Shown here: in pieces, positions 1 through 5,659 of the stretch
Layout of the letters: each line of letters opens with the position of its first letter
Position numbering within the stretch: the first letter of the stretch is position 1
Assembly (NCBI GenBank): GCA_016650435.1
Contig: JAENVT010000071.1
Span: 1 to 5,661, forward strand
Source of the DNA: Ilumatobacteraceae bacterium
GTDB taxonomy: Bacteria; Actinomycetota; Acidimicrobiia; Acidimicrobiales; Ilumatobacteraceae
Direction: 5' to 3'
Length of the DNA stretch: 5,661 bases
Made by a program: the position numbers and the translations under genes
The notes under the pieces: generated by a model
The model's database searches: none
Seen by the model: only the letters and a program-made list of their open reading frames with translations
What the model was told of the DNA's origin: nothing

Positions 1-69
1 CCCAACGGGATTCGAACCCGTGCCGCCACCTTGAAAGGGTGGTGTCCTAGGCCACTAGACGATGGGGGC
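1..69 (-). tRNA. tRNA-Glu (anticodon UUC), 3' end cut by window edge
   Basis: Read on the minus strand from 69 to 1, this folds as a tRNA. The 5' acceptor strand is GCCCCCA. It is followed by a D arm, an anticodon stem CCACC/GGTGG closing the loop CTTTCAA, and a T arm ACGGG-TTCGAAT-CCCGT. The anticodon TTC (UUC) reads GAA/GAG, so this is a glutamate tRNA, and the sequence strongly resembles actinobacterial tRNA-Glu. The 3' acceptor strand stops after TGGG at the left edge. The last three acceptor bases, the discriminator and any encoded CCA lie outside the window. The gene diverges from the thioesterase gene at 155. I found no convincing -35/-10 pair for it in 70-154. Confidence 0.96.
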
Positions 70-154
70 TAGGGAACTTCTTCCGGTTGAGAGCGTCGCA
101 ACACTATCAGCAGGTCCGAAGAATCGCGCCAGCTGATTCGGCCCGAACAGTACG

Positions 155-601
155 GTGCGCAGCGTGCGCCTCTCAGCTCAGCCGTCGCTCGTCGCGACGA
201 GGTATCCCTTCCACCATCGCATCAGGGTCCGATTCGCCGAAACGGACGCGATGGGAATTGTCCACCACAGTCGATACCTGTTGTACATGGAAGAGACGCG
301 GGTCGAATATCTACGCCACCTGGGACATCCATATGCTGAGATGCGACAGGAAGGTCTCGACTACGCGGTTCTCGAATGCTTCGTGCAGTACCGGCAGCCG
401 TTGCGGTTCGACGAGCTGATCGACGTCCACCTGGTGCTGGCCTCGGCCACGCGCACGTCGTTCCAGATGTCGTATCTCGTGACCGTCTTGGACGGAAATG
501 TCCCTACGGTCAGGGCTACAGGTGTCACCGTTCACGGTTGCACCACTGCGGCTGGTCGGCCGACGCGCCTGCCCGCGTGGTTGGCGGATCTCGTTTCTTG
601 A
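155..601 (+). CDS. Acyl-CoA thioesterase, YbgC/4-hydroxybenzoyl-CoA thioesterase (hotdog) family
   Basis: A 148-residue protein predicted to hydrolyse an acyl-CoA thioester in the cytoplasm; the substrate cannot be told from sequence. The family signature lies at about residues 24-54: RVRFAETDAMGIVHHSRY followed by a Y-x-E-x-x-R-x-E-Y-L helix. It matches the YbgC pattern DTDAGGVVYHxxY. D31 is the expected catalytic aspartate and H38 the conserved histidine. The rest fits one hotdog domain, including QYRQPLRFDELI (78-89) and a final strand ending in a short Pro-rich tail. Length is normal for the family (about 130-150). The start is uncertain: GTG at 155 is used here, a second GTG lies at 164, and neither has a clear ribosome binding site. 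There is no in-frame ATG before M33, which is already inside the catalytic motif. The DegV-family gene follows on the same strand. DegV proteins bind fatty acids, so a shared lipid role is possible but only inferred. Confidence 0.86.
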   Translation: MRSVRLSAQPSLVATRYPFHHRIRVRFAETDAMGIVHHSRYLLYMEETRVEYLRHLGHPYAEMRQEGLDYAVLECFVQYRQPLRFDELIDVHLVLASATRTSFQMSYLVTVLDGNVPTVRATGVTVHGCTTAAGRPTRLPAWLADLVS

Positions 602-706
602 CCAATCCTTAACGTAATTTCACCGAGCGTTCGGCGACTTCGGCGAGTCATGGCCTTATCGTGCCCACATGCGTCTCAGCCGGGCACCTGGTGCCGGATG
701 TGCAGC

Positions 707-1525
707 ATGATTGGGATCTGTACCGACTCCAACTCGCAGCTTCCCGAATCGCTCGCCCAGCGCTATGCGGTCGAGGTGGTGCCGATCACGGTGACTGTCG
801 ACGGACACGAATACCTCGAAGGTGTCGATCTCGATGCAGATCGTTTCTACGAGCTGCTGGCCACCGAGCCGCGCTCGCGTGTCAGCACCAGTCAGCCGAG
901 CCCCGGTCAGTTCGCCGCGGCGTACGAGACTCTGCTGCAACGCGGGTGCGACCAAATCGTGTCGATCCACTTGATGGCCGCCACGTCAGGCACGTTGAAC
1001 TCGGCGCGCTTGGCTACCAAATCACTGCCGATACCGGTACGTCTGGTGGACTCGGGCACCGCCGGTTTTGGGATCAGTTGCTGCGTGTGGGCCGCGGCCG
1101 AGGCGGTGGCGAGAGGAGCCTCGATCGACGAGGCTGTGCAGATCGCCGAGTCGTTGTCGCCGCAGATCAGCGCGGTGTTCATCGTCGGTCAACTCGACTT
1201 CCTTCACACTGAGCGCGCGCTCGACAAGCCGGATGGCATCCCCGTCATGAGGATGCACGACGGAGCGCTCGAGGTCGTTGAGCACGTCACCACGGCGACA
1301 GACGCCGTCCACGCAATGGCCGCGGCTGCAACGGGTTGGGGCAGCCGCCTGAACGTGGCAGTCGGCATGGCCGACAGGTCAGGAGAACGATTCAGTCAGG
1401 GCCTCGCGGCCGCGATCGGCGAATCGCCGAACGTGGTCGAAGTCGTCCGCTACCGGATCGGGCCAAGCGTCGGTGCCTACGCCGGGCTGGGCACCGTTGG
1501 GTGCTTCATGTTTCCGGCTGGGTAA
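707..1525 (+). CDS. DegV family fatty-acid-binding protein (divergent)
   Basis: From the ATG at 707 the product has 272 residues, near the family norm of about 280. DegV proteins are soluble two-domain proteins that bind a fatty acid; in bacteria that have fatty acid kinase they present it to FakA. Recognisable family segments run in order: GICTDSNS (3-10), VVPITVTVDG (24-33), the TSQPS motif (61-65), VSIHLMAATSGTLNSA (85-100), LVDSGTAGFG (113-122) and the C-terminal RIGPSVGAYAGLGTVG (250-265). The Thr of TSQPS and the Ser of SGT are the residues expected to hold the lipid carboxylate. The usual L-x-x-GGRI stretch of the second domain is missing and the segment is shorter (see findings). The start is debatable. 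ATGs at 650 and 698 are in frame and would add 19 or 3 residues. I chose 707 because family members begin right before the xxxxTDS strand and a GGAT lies 7 bases upstream. The 3' end overlaps the convergent DUF2017 gene by 20 bases. Confidence 0.88.
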   Translation: MIGICTDSNSQLPESLAQRYAVEVVPITVTVDGHEYLEGVDLDADRFYELLATEPRSRVSTSQPSPGQFAAAYETLLQRGCDQIVSIHLMAATSGTLNSARLATKSLPIPVRLVDSGTAGFGISCCVWAAAEAVARGASIDEAVQIAESLSPQISAVFIVGQLDFLHTERALDKPDGIPVMRMHDGALEVVEHVTTATDAVHAMAAAATGWGSRLNVAVGMADRSGERFSQGLAAAIGESPNVVEVVRYRIGPSVGAYAGLGTVGCFMFPAG

Positions 1526-2015
1526 CGGGTTCGGCAAGGGCCCGCACGGCCCAATCCAGCAACCAGCTCAAGAAGTTGTAGAGGTGGTGTTCGCCGACCA
1601 ACGGGTCGTCGTCGTCGACCTCGTCCGGGTCGTGATCTTCGACGACGTCGAGCATCGTGCCCAGGACCAAGCGCAACCCGTTGATCGCCTGGATGAATGC
1701 GATCATCGTTTCTTCGCCTACGGGTCCTGGCTCTTGCAGCGCAGCATTGACGGTGGTGATGCCCGCCAACCGAGACGCCACGAGGTCCTCGCGCATCAAT
1801 CGTTGGTACTCGGCGTCGGCCTCTGCGTCGTTGGCAAGGTGATAGGCAGGCGGGAAGATTCGGATGAGGCGCGGGTCACCTGACTCGCCCATCAGCAATT
1901 GGCTCAGCTCGGTCAGGAGGCGGGCGACCAACTGCCGTTCGTCGTTTCCGATGTTGAACAAGAAGCCGTTCCGAACGCGTTCGATCGGCGGGATGAAGGC
2001 GCGCTTGCGGGGCAT
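1506..2015 (-). CDS. DUF2017 family protein, encoded directly downstream of clpS
   Basis: A 169-residue soluble protein of unknown biochemical role. The assignment to DUF2017, a family seen next to clpS in Actinobacteria, rests on three segments: RLIRIFPPAYHLANDAEADAEYQRL (49-73), an A-I-N-G-L-R-L-V-L-G-T block (110-120) and a terminal LYNFLSWLLDWAVRAL helix (145-160). An acidic run, VVEDHDPDEVDDDDP (124-138), separates the last two. There is no signal peptide or membrane segment. The ATG at 2015-2013 overlaps the clpS stop codon as TGATG, which fixes the start and implies translational coupling. No separate strong Shine-Dalgarno is visible. The reading frame stays open upstream to 2240, but that part overlaps clpS in another frame and is not credible. 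Its placement suggests a link to ClpS/ClpCP proteolysis, which is inference from context only. The 3' end overlaps the DegV gene tail to tail. Confidence 0.88.
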   Translation of the reverse strand: MPRKRAFIPPIERVRNGFLFNIGNDERQLVARLLTELSQLLMGESGDPRLIRIFPPAYHLANDAEADAEYQRLMREDLVASRLAGITTVNAALQEPGPVGEETMIAFIQAINGLRLVLGTMLDVVEDHDPDEVDDDDPLVGEHHLYNFLSWLLDWAVRALAEPVTQPET

Positions 2016-2311
2016 CAGTCGTCTTGCTGCATCGTGGCCCACAGGCCGTGCTCGTGCAGGCGGAAGACGTCGATCTCGGCCTTCTCGCGTGCACCACTCG
2101 ACACCACGGCCCGACCCTTCTCGTGCACGTCGAGCATCAGCGACGTCGCCTTCTCCAGGCTGTAGCCGAAGACCTTTTGGAAAACGAACGTGACGTAGCT
2201 CATGAGGTTGATCGGATCGTTCCAGACCAACACGATCCATGGACGATCAGGCACGATTTCGTCGTCAATGTCGATCTCGCCGACTTCGACTGGAACGGGC
2301 GCTGGAGCCAT
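2015..2311 (-). CDS. clpS: ATP-dependent Clp protease adaptor ClpS
   Basis: A 98-residue adaptor that recognises N-terminal destabilising residues (N-degrons) and hands substrates to a Clp unfoldase, ClpC in actinobacteria, for degradation by ClpP in the cytoplasm. A flexible acidic N-terminus (1-23) precedes the folded core. N31 and D32 in the VWNDP motif and H63 in [11 protein letters not shown] match the residues of E. coli ClpS (N34, D35, H66) that grip the substrate amino group. M37 sits at the gatekeeper methionine position. The core continues through [14 protein letters not shown] (43-56) and ends with an amphipathic strand-helix, so the protein looks complete and functional. The ATG at 2311 has only a weak AGA-type signal upstream. 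It is the first gene of a two-gene unit with the DUF2017 gene and diverges from ctaB across a short spacer. Confidence 0.95.
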   Translation of the reverse strand: MAPAPVPVEVGEIDIDDEIVPDRPWIVLVWNDPINLMSYVTFVFQKVFGYSLEKATSLMLDVHEKGRAVVSSGAREKAEIDVFRLHEHGLWATMQQDD

Positions 2312-2355
2312 GTTCTCATTCTGCCGCTTGGCCGCAGTCTTGCGACGCCCTTACG
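2312..2355. promoter_or_regulatory. Short divergent intergenic region between clpS and ctaB
   Basis: Only 44 bases separate the clpS start (minus strand) from the first plausible ctaB ATG (plus strand). The promoters for both directions therefore lie here or reach into the neighbouring coding sequences. I do not see a convincing -35/-10 pair on either strand, nor a strong Shine-Dalgarno before ctaB, so a promoter is inferred from gene orientation alone. The spacer would lengthen if ctaB in fact begins downstream, for example at the ATG at 2365. Confidence 0.35.
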
Positions 2356-3327
2356 ATGGCGGCAATGGCTGTCGGCGCTCGTCCACTTGTGCCTTCGAGG
2401 CTTGCACCAGCCCGGCTCGGCCGTAACGGAATTGCCCACGGCGCTCGCCGCACGCCCACCACTCTCGTCGGCGGCTACGTCGCCCTGACCAAGCCACGAA
2501 TCATCGAACTGCTGCTGATCACGACCGTGCCGACGATGGTCTTGGCCCAGCGCGGTTGGCCATCGTGGTCGCTTGTGGGGATCACGCTTGTCGGTGGAAC
2601 CTTGGCGGCCGGCGGGGCCAACGCCATCAACATGGTGGTCGACCGCGACATCGACAAGTTGATGCCGCGTACGCAGGGCCGACCGCTGGTGACGGGCCTC
2701 ATCCAGCCGCGCAACGCACTGATCTTTGCGCTCCTGCTCGAGGCGGTCGCCTTTGGCGTTTTGTGGGTCGGTGCCAACCTGCTCTCAGCTGTGTTGGCGC
2801 TGTCAGCAACCCTCTTCTACGTATTCGTGTATTCGTTGTGGCTGAAGCGCACCAGCACTCAGAACATCGTGATCGGTGGTGCGGCGGGCGCCGTCCCTGT
2901 GCTGGTCGGATGGGCGGCGGTGCGCAACGACGTGGCCTGGTCGCCGGTCGTGCTTTTCGCGGTGATGTTCCTGTGGACTCCTCCCCATTTCTGGGCACTG
3001 GCCATCCGGTACGCCGACGACTACCGAGCAGCCAACGTTCCCATGCTCCCCGCGGTCCAGGGGGCCGAGGTCACGGCGCGCAAGATGGTCGGGTACACCG
3101 TCTTGATGGTGGCGTTCACCCTGCTACTGATCCCGGTGGCTCGTCTCGGCCCCATCTACATCGTCACTGCCATGCTGGCGGGCGGTCTGTTTCTGTGGAG
3201 CACGGTCGATCTCGGCAAAAACCCGACGCCGCAACGGTCGATGCGAGTGTTCGGTTTCAGCATCACCTACGTCACGTTGTTGTTCGCCGCAATGACGATC
3301 GACATTCTGGTGCGTTCGGGCGTCTGA
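2356..3327 (+). CDS. ctaB: Protoheme IX farnesyltransferase (heme O synthase)
   Basis: A 323-residue integral membrane prenyltransferase of the UbiA superfamily. It transfers farnesyl from farnesyl diphosphate to the vinyl group of protoheme, giving heme O, which heme A synthase converts to heme A for aa3-type oxidases. The signature YVALTKPRIIELLLITTVP lies at 41-59. The first Asp motif, N-x3-D-x3-D, uses N92, D96 and D100 and continues into MPRTQGRPL (103-111). The WTPPHFWALAIRYADDY block (207-223) and the following NVPMLP (227-232) form the second conserved loop. About nine membrane helices are visible at roughly 49-65, 69-91, 118-139, 141-162, 170-189, 195-216, 245-263, 266-283 and 297-318. 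All expected catalytic residues are present. The start could also be the ATG at 2365; either leaves a 37-40 residue Arg/Ala-rich N-terminus. The frame is open further upstream to 2239, but that part is antisense to clpS. The gene lies upstream of, and in the same direction as, the oxidase-like pair. Confidence 0.95.
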   Translation: MAAMAVGARPLVPSRLAPARLGRNGIAHGARRTPTTLVGGYVALTKPRIIELLLITTVPTMVLAQRGWPSWSLVGITLVGGTLAAGGANAINMVVDRDIDKLMPRTQGRPLVTGLIQPRNALIFALLLEAVAFGVLWVGANLLSAVLALSATLFYVFVYSLWLKRTSTQNIVIGGAAGAVPVLVGWAAVRNDVAWSPVVLFAVMFLWTPPHFWALAIRYADDYRAANVPMLPAVQGAEVTARKMVGYTVLMVAFTLLLIPVARLGPIYIVTAMLAGGLFLWSTVDLGKNPTPQRSMRVFGFSITYVTLLFAAMTIDILVRSGV

Positions 3328-3404
3328 GGATTTCCGCCCGCGCGCCGAGCTATGGGTAATCTCGCAGGTGTAACCCAACCGTCCGTAACCGATCGAGCAC
3401 TGAA

Positions 3405-3428
3405 TCGGGCGCGCGCTTGCGCGCCCGA
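3405..3428 (+). promoter_or_regulatory. Perfect 10-bp GC-rich hairpin in the leader of the subunit I homologue
   Basis: TCGGGCGCGC at 3405-3414 and GCGCGCCCGA at 3419-3428 are exact reverse complements around the four-base loop GCTT. The structure lies 78 bases after the ctaB stop and 21 bases before the ATG at 3450. No T-run follows it on either strand, as the next bases on the plus strand are AAACGAAAAG. It is therefore not a standard intrinsic terminator. It could be a U-tract-less terminator or attenuator for ctaB, an mRNA-stabilising 5' structure for the downstream pair, or a protein-binding palindrome. The structure is certain; its role is not. I see no convincing promoter in the rest of the 3328-3449 gap. 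Confidence 0.5.
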
Positions 3429-3449
3429 AACGAAAAGAGTTCGCTGCCT

Positions 3450-5069
3450 ATGACCACCATCGAAACGCATGCCGCAGGCGCCGCAGGAGGCGTCACCGCG
3501 TCGACCAGCGCTGGCGTGTCGTCGGTGGCCGATTGGCTGACCACTACTGACCACAAGCGCATCGGACGTCTGTTCATTGCGGTGTCGCTCGTGGCCCTGC
3601 TCGGCGTGATCGTGGTCGCTGCGTTGCTCGGCATCGAACGCATCGACGCCGAGGCAGCAATGCTCGATGTCAATTCGATGCCGCAGTTGTTCGCTCTCTA
3701 CCGTGTCGGGCTCACCTTCGTCGTGCTGGTACCGCTGCTGCTCGGAATCGGCATCGCCGTCGTTCCCCTTCAACTCGGCGCGCGGTCGCTGACGTTTCCG
3801 CGCCTGGCCGCAGCCGGTTTCTGGACCTGGTTCATCGGCGCGGTTCTTGTCGTGATCTCCATCGCCGCCAACGGTGGGCCTGGTGGCGGCAACAGCAAGT
3901 TCGTCGGGCTGTTTCTCGTCAGCCACATCGTCATGCTGTTGGGCCTCGCTGCTGCCGCTGGCTCGTTGGCTACGACGGTGCTCACCACTCGTGCACCCGG
4001 CATGAACATGCGCCGAGTTCCTGCGTTCAGCTGGTCGGCACTGGTCAGCGCACTTGGTCTGCTGCTGGTCGTGCCGGCAGTCATCGGTGCGTTGGTATTC
4101 ACGTACATCGACTACCGCAACGGCCGCGGCGGCTTCGGCGGGAATCAGCGCATCAATGATTGGACCGGCTTCGGTTCCACTCAGCCGGCAACGTTCGTCT
4201 GCGCCGTGCCGGTGTTCGGCTTCGCCGCCGAGGTGATTGCGGTCGCCAGCGGCCGCAGGCTGCCGATGCGCGGCGTCATCTTCACCGGAATCGGTCTTCT
4301 TGGCATCACCGCAGCCCTGGGTGGTGTGTTGCAACAACCCGCAGACCTGTCGCGCAACATCAGTCACAAGCCGCTGGGATCGTGGCTCAGCGACGTGTTG
4401 CCATACGGGTTGTTCAATCTGTTGCCCGTGCTTGGCGGGTTCATCGTCATTGCTCTCGGCGCCCTCGCGCTGCGCGGCGGTCGGCCGCGGCTCATCGCCC
4501 CATTGGTGTTCGGTCTGCTCGGTGCACTCATGGTCTTCGTCGGGATCGTCGCCAACGTCATCTACCACGTCGGCGATGCGCAGCTCAGTGGAACGGTGTT
4601 CGAAGAAGGTGTCTGGCTATACATCGTGTACGGAGCCGTCCTCAGCGCACTCGGGGCCATCACCTACTGGGGCCCGAAGCTGTGGGGCCGGTTGATCCCC
4701 GACAAGCTGGTGCTGCCACTGGCGGCTCTCGGCTTCATCGCCACGGTCCTTGCGTCACTGCCATACCTGATCGCCGGCTTTGCCAAGCAGCCGGCCAATG
4801 CCAGCGAATTCGACTACAGCGGTCCGCAGAACCTGTGGAACGGGCTTGCTGCGGCCGGTCACTTTCTGATGTTCGTCACGGTGCTCGCCTTTGTCACCCT
4901 GGCAGCGCGGTCATTCAGCAGGGGCAAGGCGGCGGGCGACGATCCTTGGGATGGCCAGACCCTGGAGTGGGCGACCTCATCACCGGCGCCGTACGCCAAC
5001 TTTGCCGACGTGCACATTGTGGCTTCGCCCGAACCTCTGCTCGATCTGAAGCCACGGGGAGACCGCTGA
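3450..5069 (+). CDS. Cytochrome c oxidase subunit I homologue (CtaD-like) lacking the heme and copper ligands
   Basis: A 539-residue membrane protein homologous to heme-copper oxidase subunit I. About twelve helices are seen, at roughly 41-61, 80-107, 123-141, 151-178, 192-220, 245-267, 274-294, 314-341, 348-372, 382-406, 419-443 and 463-486. Family landmarks are clear: WLTTTDHKRIG (29-39), VPLQLGARSLTFPRL (105-119), TRAPGM (180-185), RVPAFSW (189-195) and DPWDGQTLEWATSSP (498-512). By eye alignment the catalytic residues are replaced: TMHG becomes ALYR (Y84), GHPEVY becomes TQPATF (244-249), WAHH becomes ALGG (289-292) and AHFHY becomes GVWLY (387-391). Oxygen reduction at a heme-copper centre is therefore not expected. 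The true role is unknown; a structural, assembly or ion-conducting role is speculation. The ATG at 3450 is preferred. An AAAAGAG at 3433-3439 may serve as a weak ribosome binding site, and the frame opens upstream only through the hairpin. The frame is intact, the stop overlaps the next start as TGATG, and codon use resembles that of ctaB. A reference annotation may simply call it ctaD. Confidence 0.9.
   Translation: MTTIETHAAGAAGGVTASTSAGVSSVADWLTTTDHKRIGRLFIAVSLVALLGVIVVAALLGIERIDAEAAMLDVNSMPQLFALYRVGLTFVVLVPLLLGIGIAVVPLQLGARSLTFPRLAAAGFWTWFIGAVLVVISIAANGGPGGGNSKFVGLFLVSHIVMLLGLAAAAGSLATTVLTTRAPGMNMRRVPAFSWSALVSALGLLLVVPAVIGALVFTYIDYRNGRGGFGGNQRINDWTGFGSTQPATFVCAVPVFGFAAEVIAVASGRRLPMRGVIFTGIGLLGITAALGGVLQQPADLSRNISHKPLGSWLSDVLPYGLFNLLPVLGGFIVIALGALALRGGRPRLIAPLVFGLLGALMVFVGIVANVIYHVGDAQLSGTVFEEGVWLYIVYGAVLSALGAITYWGPKLWGRLIPDKLVLPLAALGFIATVLASLPYLIAGFAKQPANASEFDYSGPQNLWNGLAAAGHFLMFVTVLAFVTLAARSFSRGKAAGDDPWDGQTLEWATSSPAPYANFADVHIVASPEPLLDLKPRGDR
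5056..5061 (+). promoter_or_regulatory. Strong ribosome binding site for the subunit III homologue
   Basis: GGGGAG ends 7 bases before the ATG at 5069, inside the last codons of the subunit I homologue. It is the best Shine-Dalgarno in the window and fixes the start of the downstream gene. Together with the TGATG overlap it indicates coupled, probably balanced production of the two membrane proteins. Confidence 0.72.
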
Positions 5070-5659
5070 TGCTTGCTCTGCCATCCGCCGCGGCACCTGC
5101 GCCCCGACGGCAAGTGTTGGTCGGCACCGCGCTTGGCTGCGTTGCCGGCGCCTCGTTCCTCGGCGCGATGTTTGCCATATGGATGCGTTTCCGCAATGAC
5201 GCCATCAACGTGCCCACGGGTCATTGGGTTCCCAAGGGCATCAAGATTCCACTCGTACCGGCCAACACCATGCTGCTGGCGTTCGTGTTGATCGCCGTGT
5301 TCGCGCAATGGACCGTCTATGCCGCGCGGCGTGATGCCCGCAGTCACGTCGCCTTGGGACTCACCTTGGTGGCCGTGATCGGTGTTGCCATTGTCAACGC
5401 CCAGGCCTTCATCTACGCCCGCATGAAGGTGCCGATCAACGGCAAAGGGGCGACCGCGTACAACACGATGTTCTACGCGATCACCGGCAGCTTTCTGCTG
5501 TTGTTGATCATCGGCATCGCGTTCAGTGTCATCACGGCCTTCCGCTACATGGGTGGTCGCACCACGGATCGCGAGATCGTTTCGGCGCATGCGTTGTATT
5601 GGTATTTCCTCAGTGTGTTGTTCTTTGCACTGTGGTTCGTGGTGTACGTGGCGAAGTAG
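5069..5659 (+). CDS. Cytochrome c oxidase subunit III homologue (CtaE-like), divergent
   Basis: A 196-residue protein with five likely membrane helices, at about 17-37, 66-86, 94-114, 134-156 and 172-193. This is the size and helix count of the short actinobacterial subunit III. Similarity is modest but ordered: ANTMLLAFVLIAVFAQ (65-80) for the A-x-x-N-T-x-L-L helix, an N-x-Q-A-F-I-Y segment (110-116), TMFYAITG (133-140) for the Y-x-x-x-F-Y-x-L-T-G helix, and ALYWYFLSVLFF (175-186) for the YWHFVD helix. The family's GFHGxH reads GSFLLL here and WHFVD reads WYFLS, so the conserved histidines and aspartate are gone. Its start overlaps the upstream stop codon and is backed by a GGGGAG Shine-Dalgarno. 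Canonical subunit III supports subunit I; here it probably partners the ligand-less subunit I homologue. The family call rests on context as well as sequence, and the function is unknown. The gene is complete, ending two bases before the window edge. Confidence 0.8.
   Translation: MLALPSAAAPAPRRQVLVGTALGCVAGASFLGAMFAIWMRFRNDAINVPTGHWVPKGIKIPLVPANTMLLAFVLIAVFAQWTVYAARRDARSHVALGLTLVAVIGVAIVNAQAFIYARMKVPINGKGATAYNTMFYAITGSFLLLLIIGIAFSVITAFRYMGGRTTDREIVSAHALYWYFLSVLFFALWFVVYVAK

Noticed and set aside
630..647. Tandem TTCGGCGA repeat between the thioesterase and DegV genes
   Set aside because: Two copies of eight bases in a GC-rich spacer are easily chance, and no known operator matches.
2016..2240. 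Upstream extension of the DUF2017 frame
   Set aside because: It overlaps clpS in another frame, is Arg-rich and has no family similarity. The ATG at 2015 gives the expected N-terminus.
3405..3428. Intrinsic terminator after ctaB
   Set aside because: The stem is strong, but no T-run follows on either strand and it sits much closer to the next start codon than to the ctaB stop. It was kept only as a regulatory hairpin of unknown role.
3267..4568. 433-residue open frame on the minus strand
   Set aside because: It is antisense to the ctaB end and the subunit I homologue. Its composition (Asp, Glu, Gln, His and Arg without a hydrophobic core) is the typical reverse reading of a high-GC membrane-protein gene.
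4160..5068. In-frame 5' extension of the subunit III homologue to 499 residues
   Set aside because: The upstream part is an Arg-rich shadow of the subunit I homologue. The start at 5069 has a GGGGAG ribosome binding site and a TGATG overlap.
3450..5069. Subunit I homologue as a decaying pseudogene
   Set aside because: There are no internal stops or frameshifts over 539 codons, the hydrophobic helices and scaffold motifs are kept, and a strong ribosome binding site and coupled partner gene follow. Substitutions fall on the catalytic positions rather than at random.
4859..5590. 243-residue open frame on the minus strand
   Set aside because: It is antisense to both oxidase-like genes, with the Arg/Asp/Gln/His-rich composition of a shadow frame and no recognisable domain.
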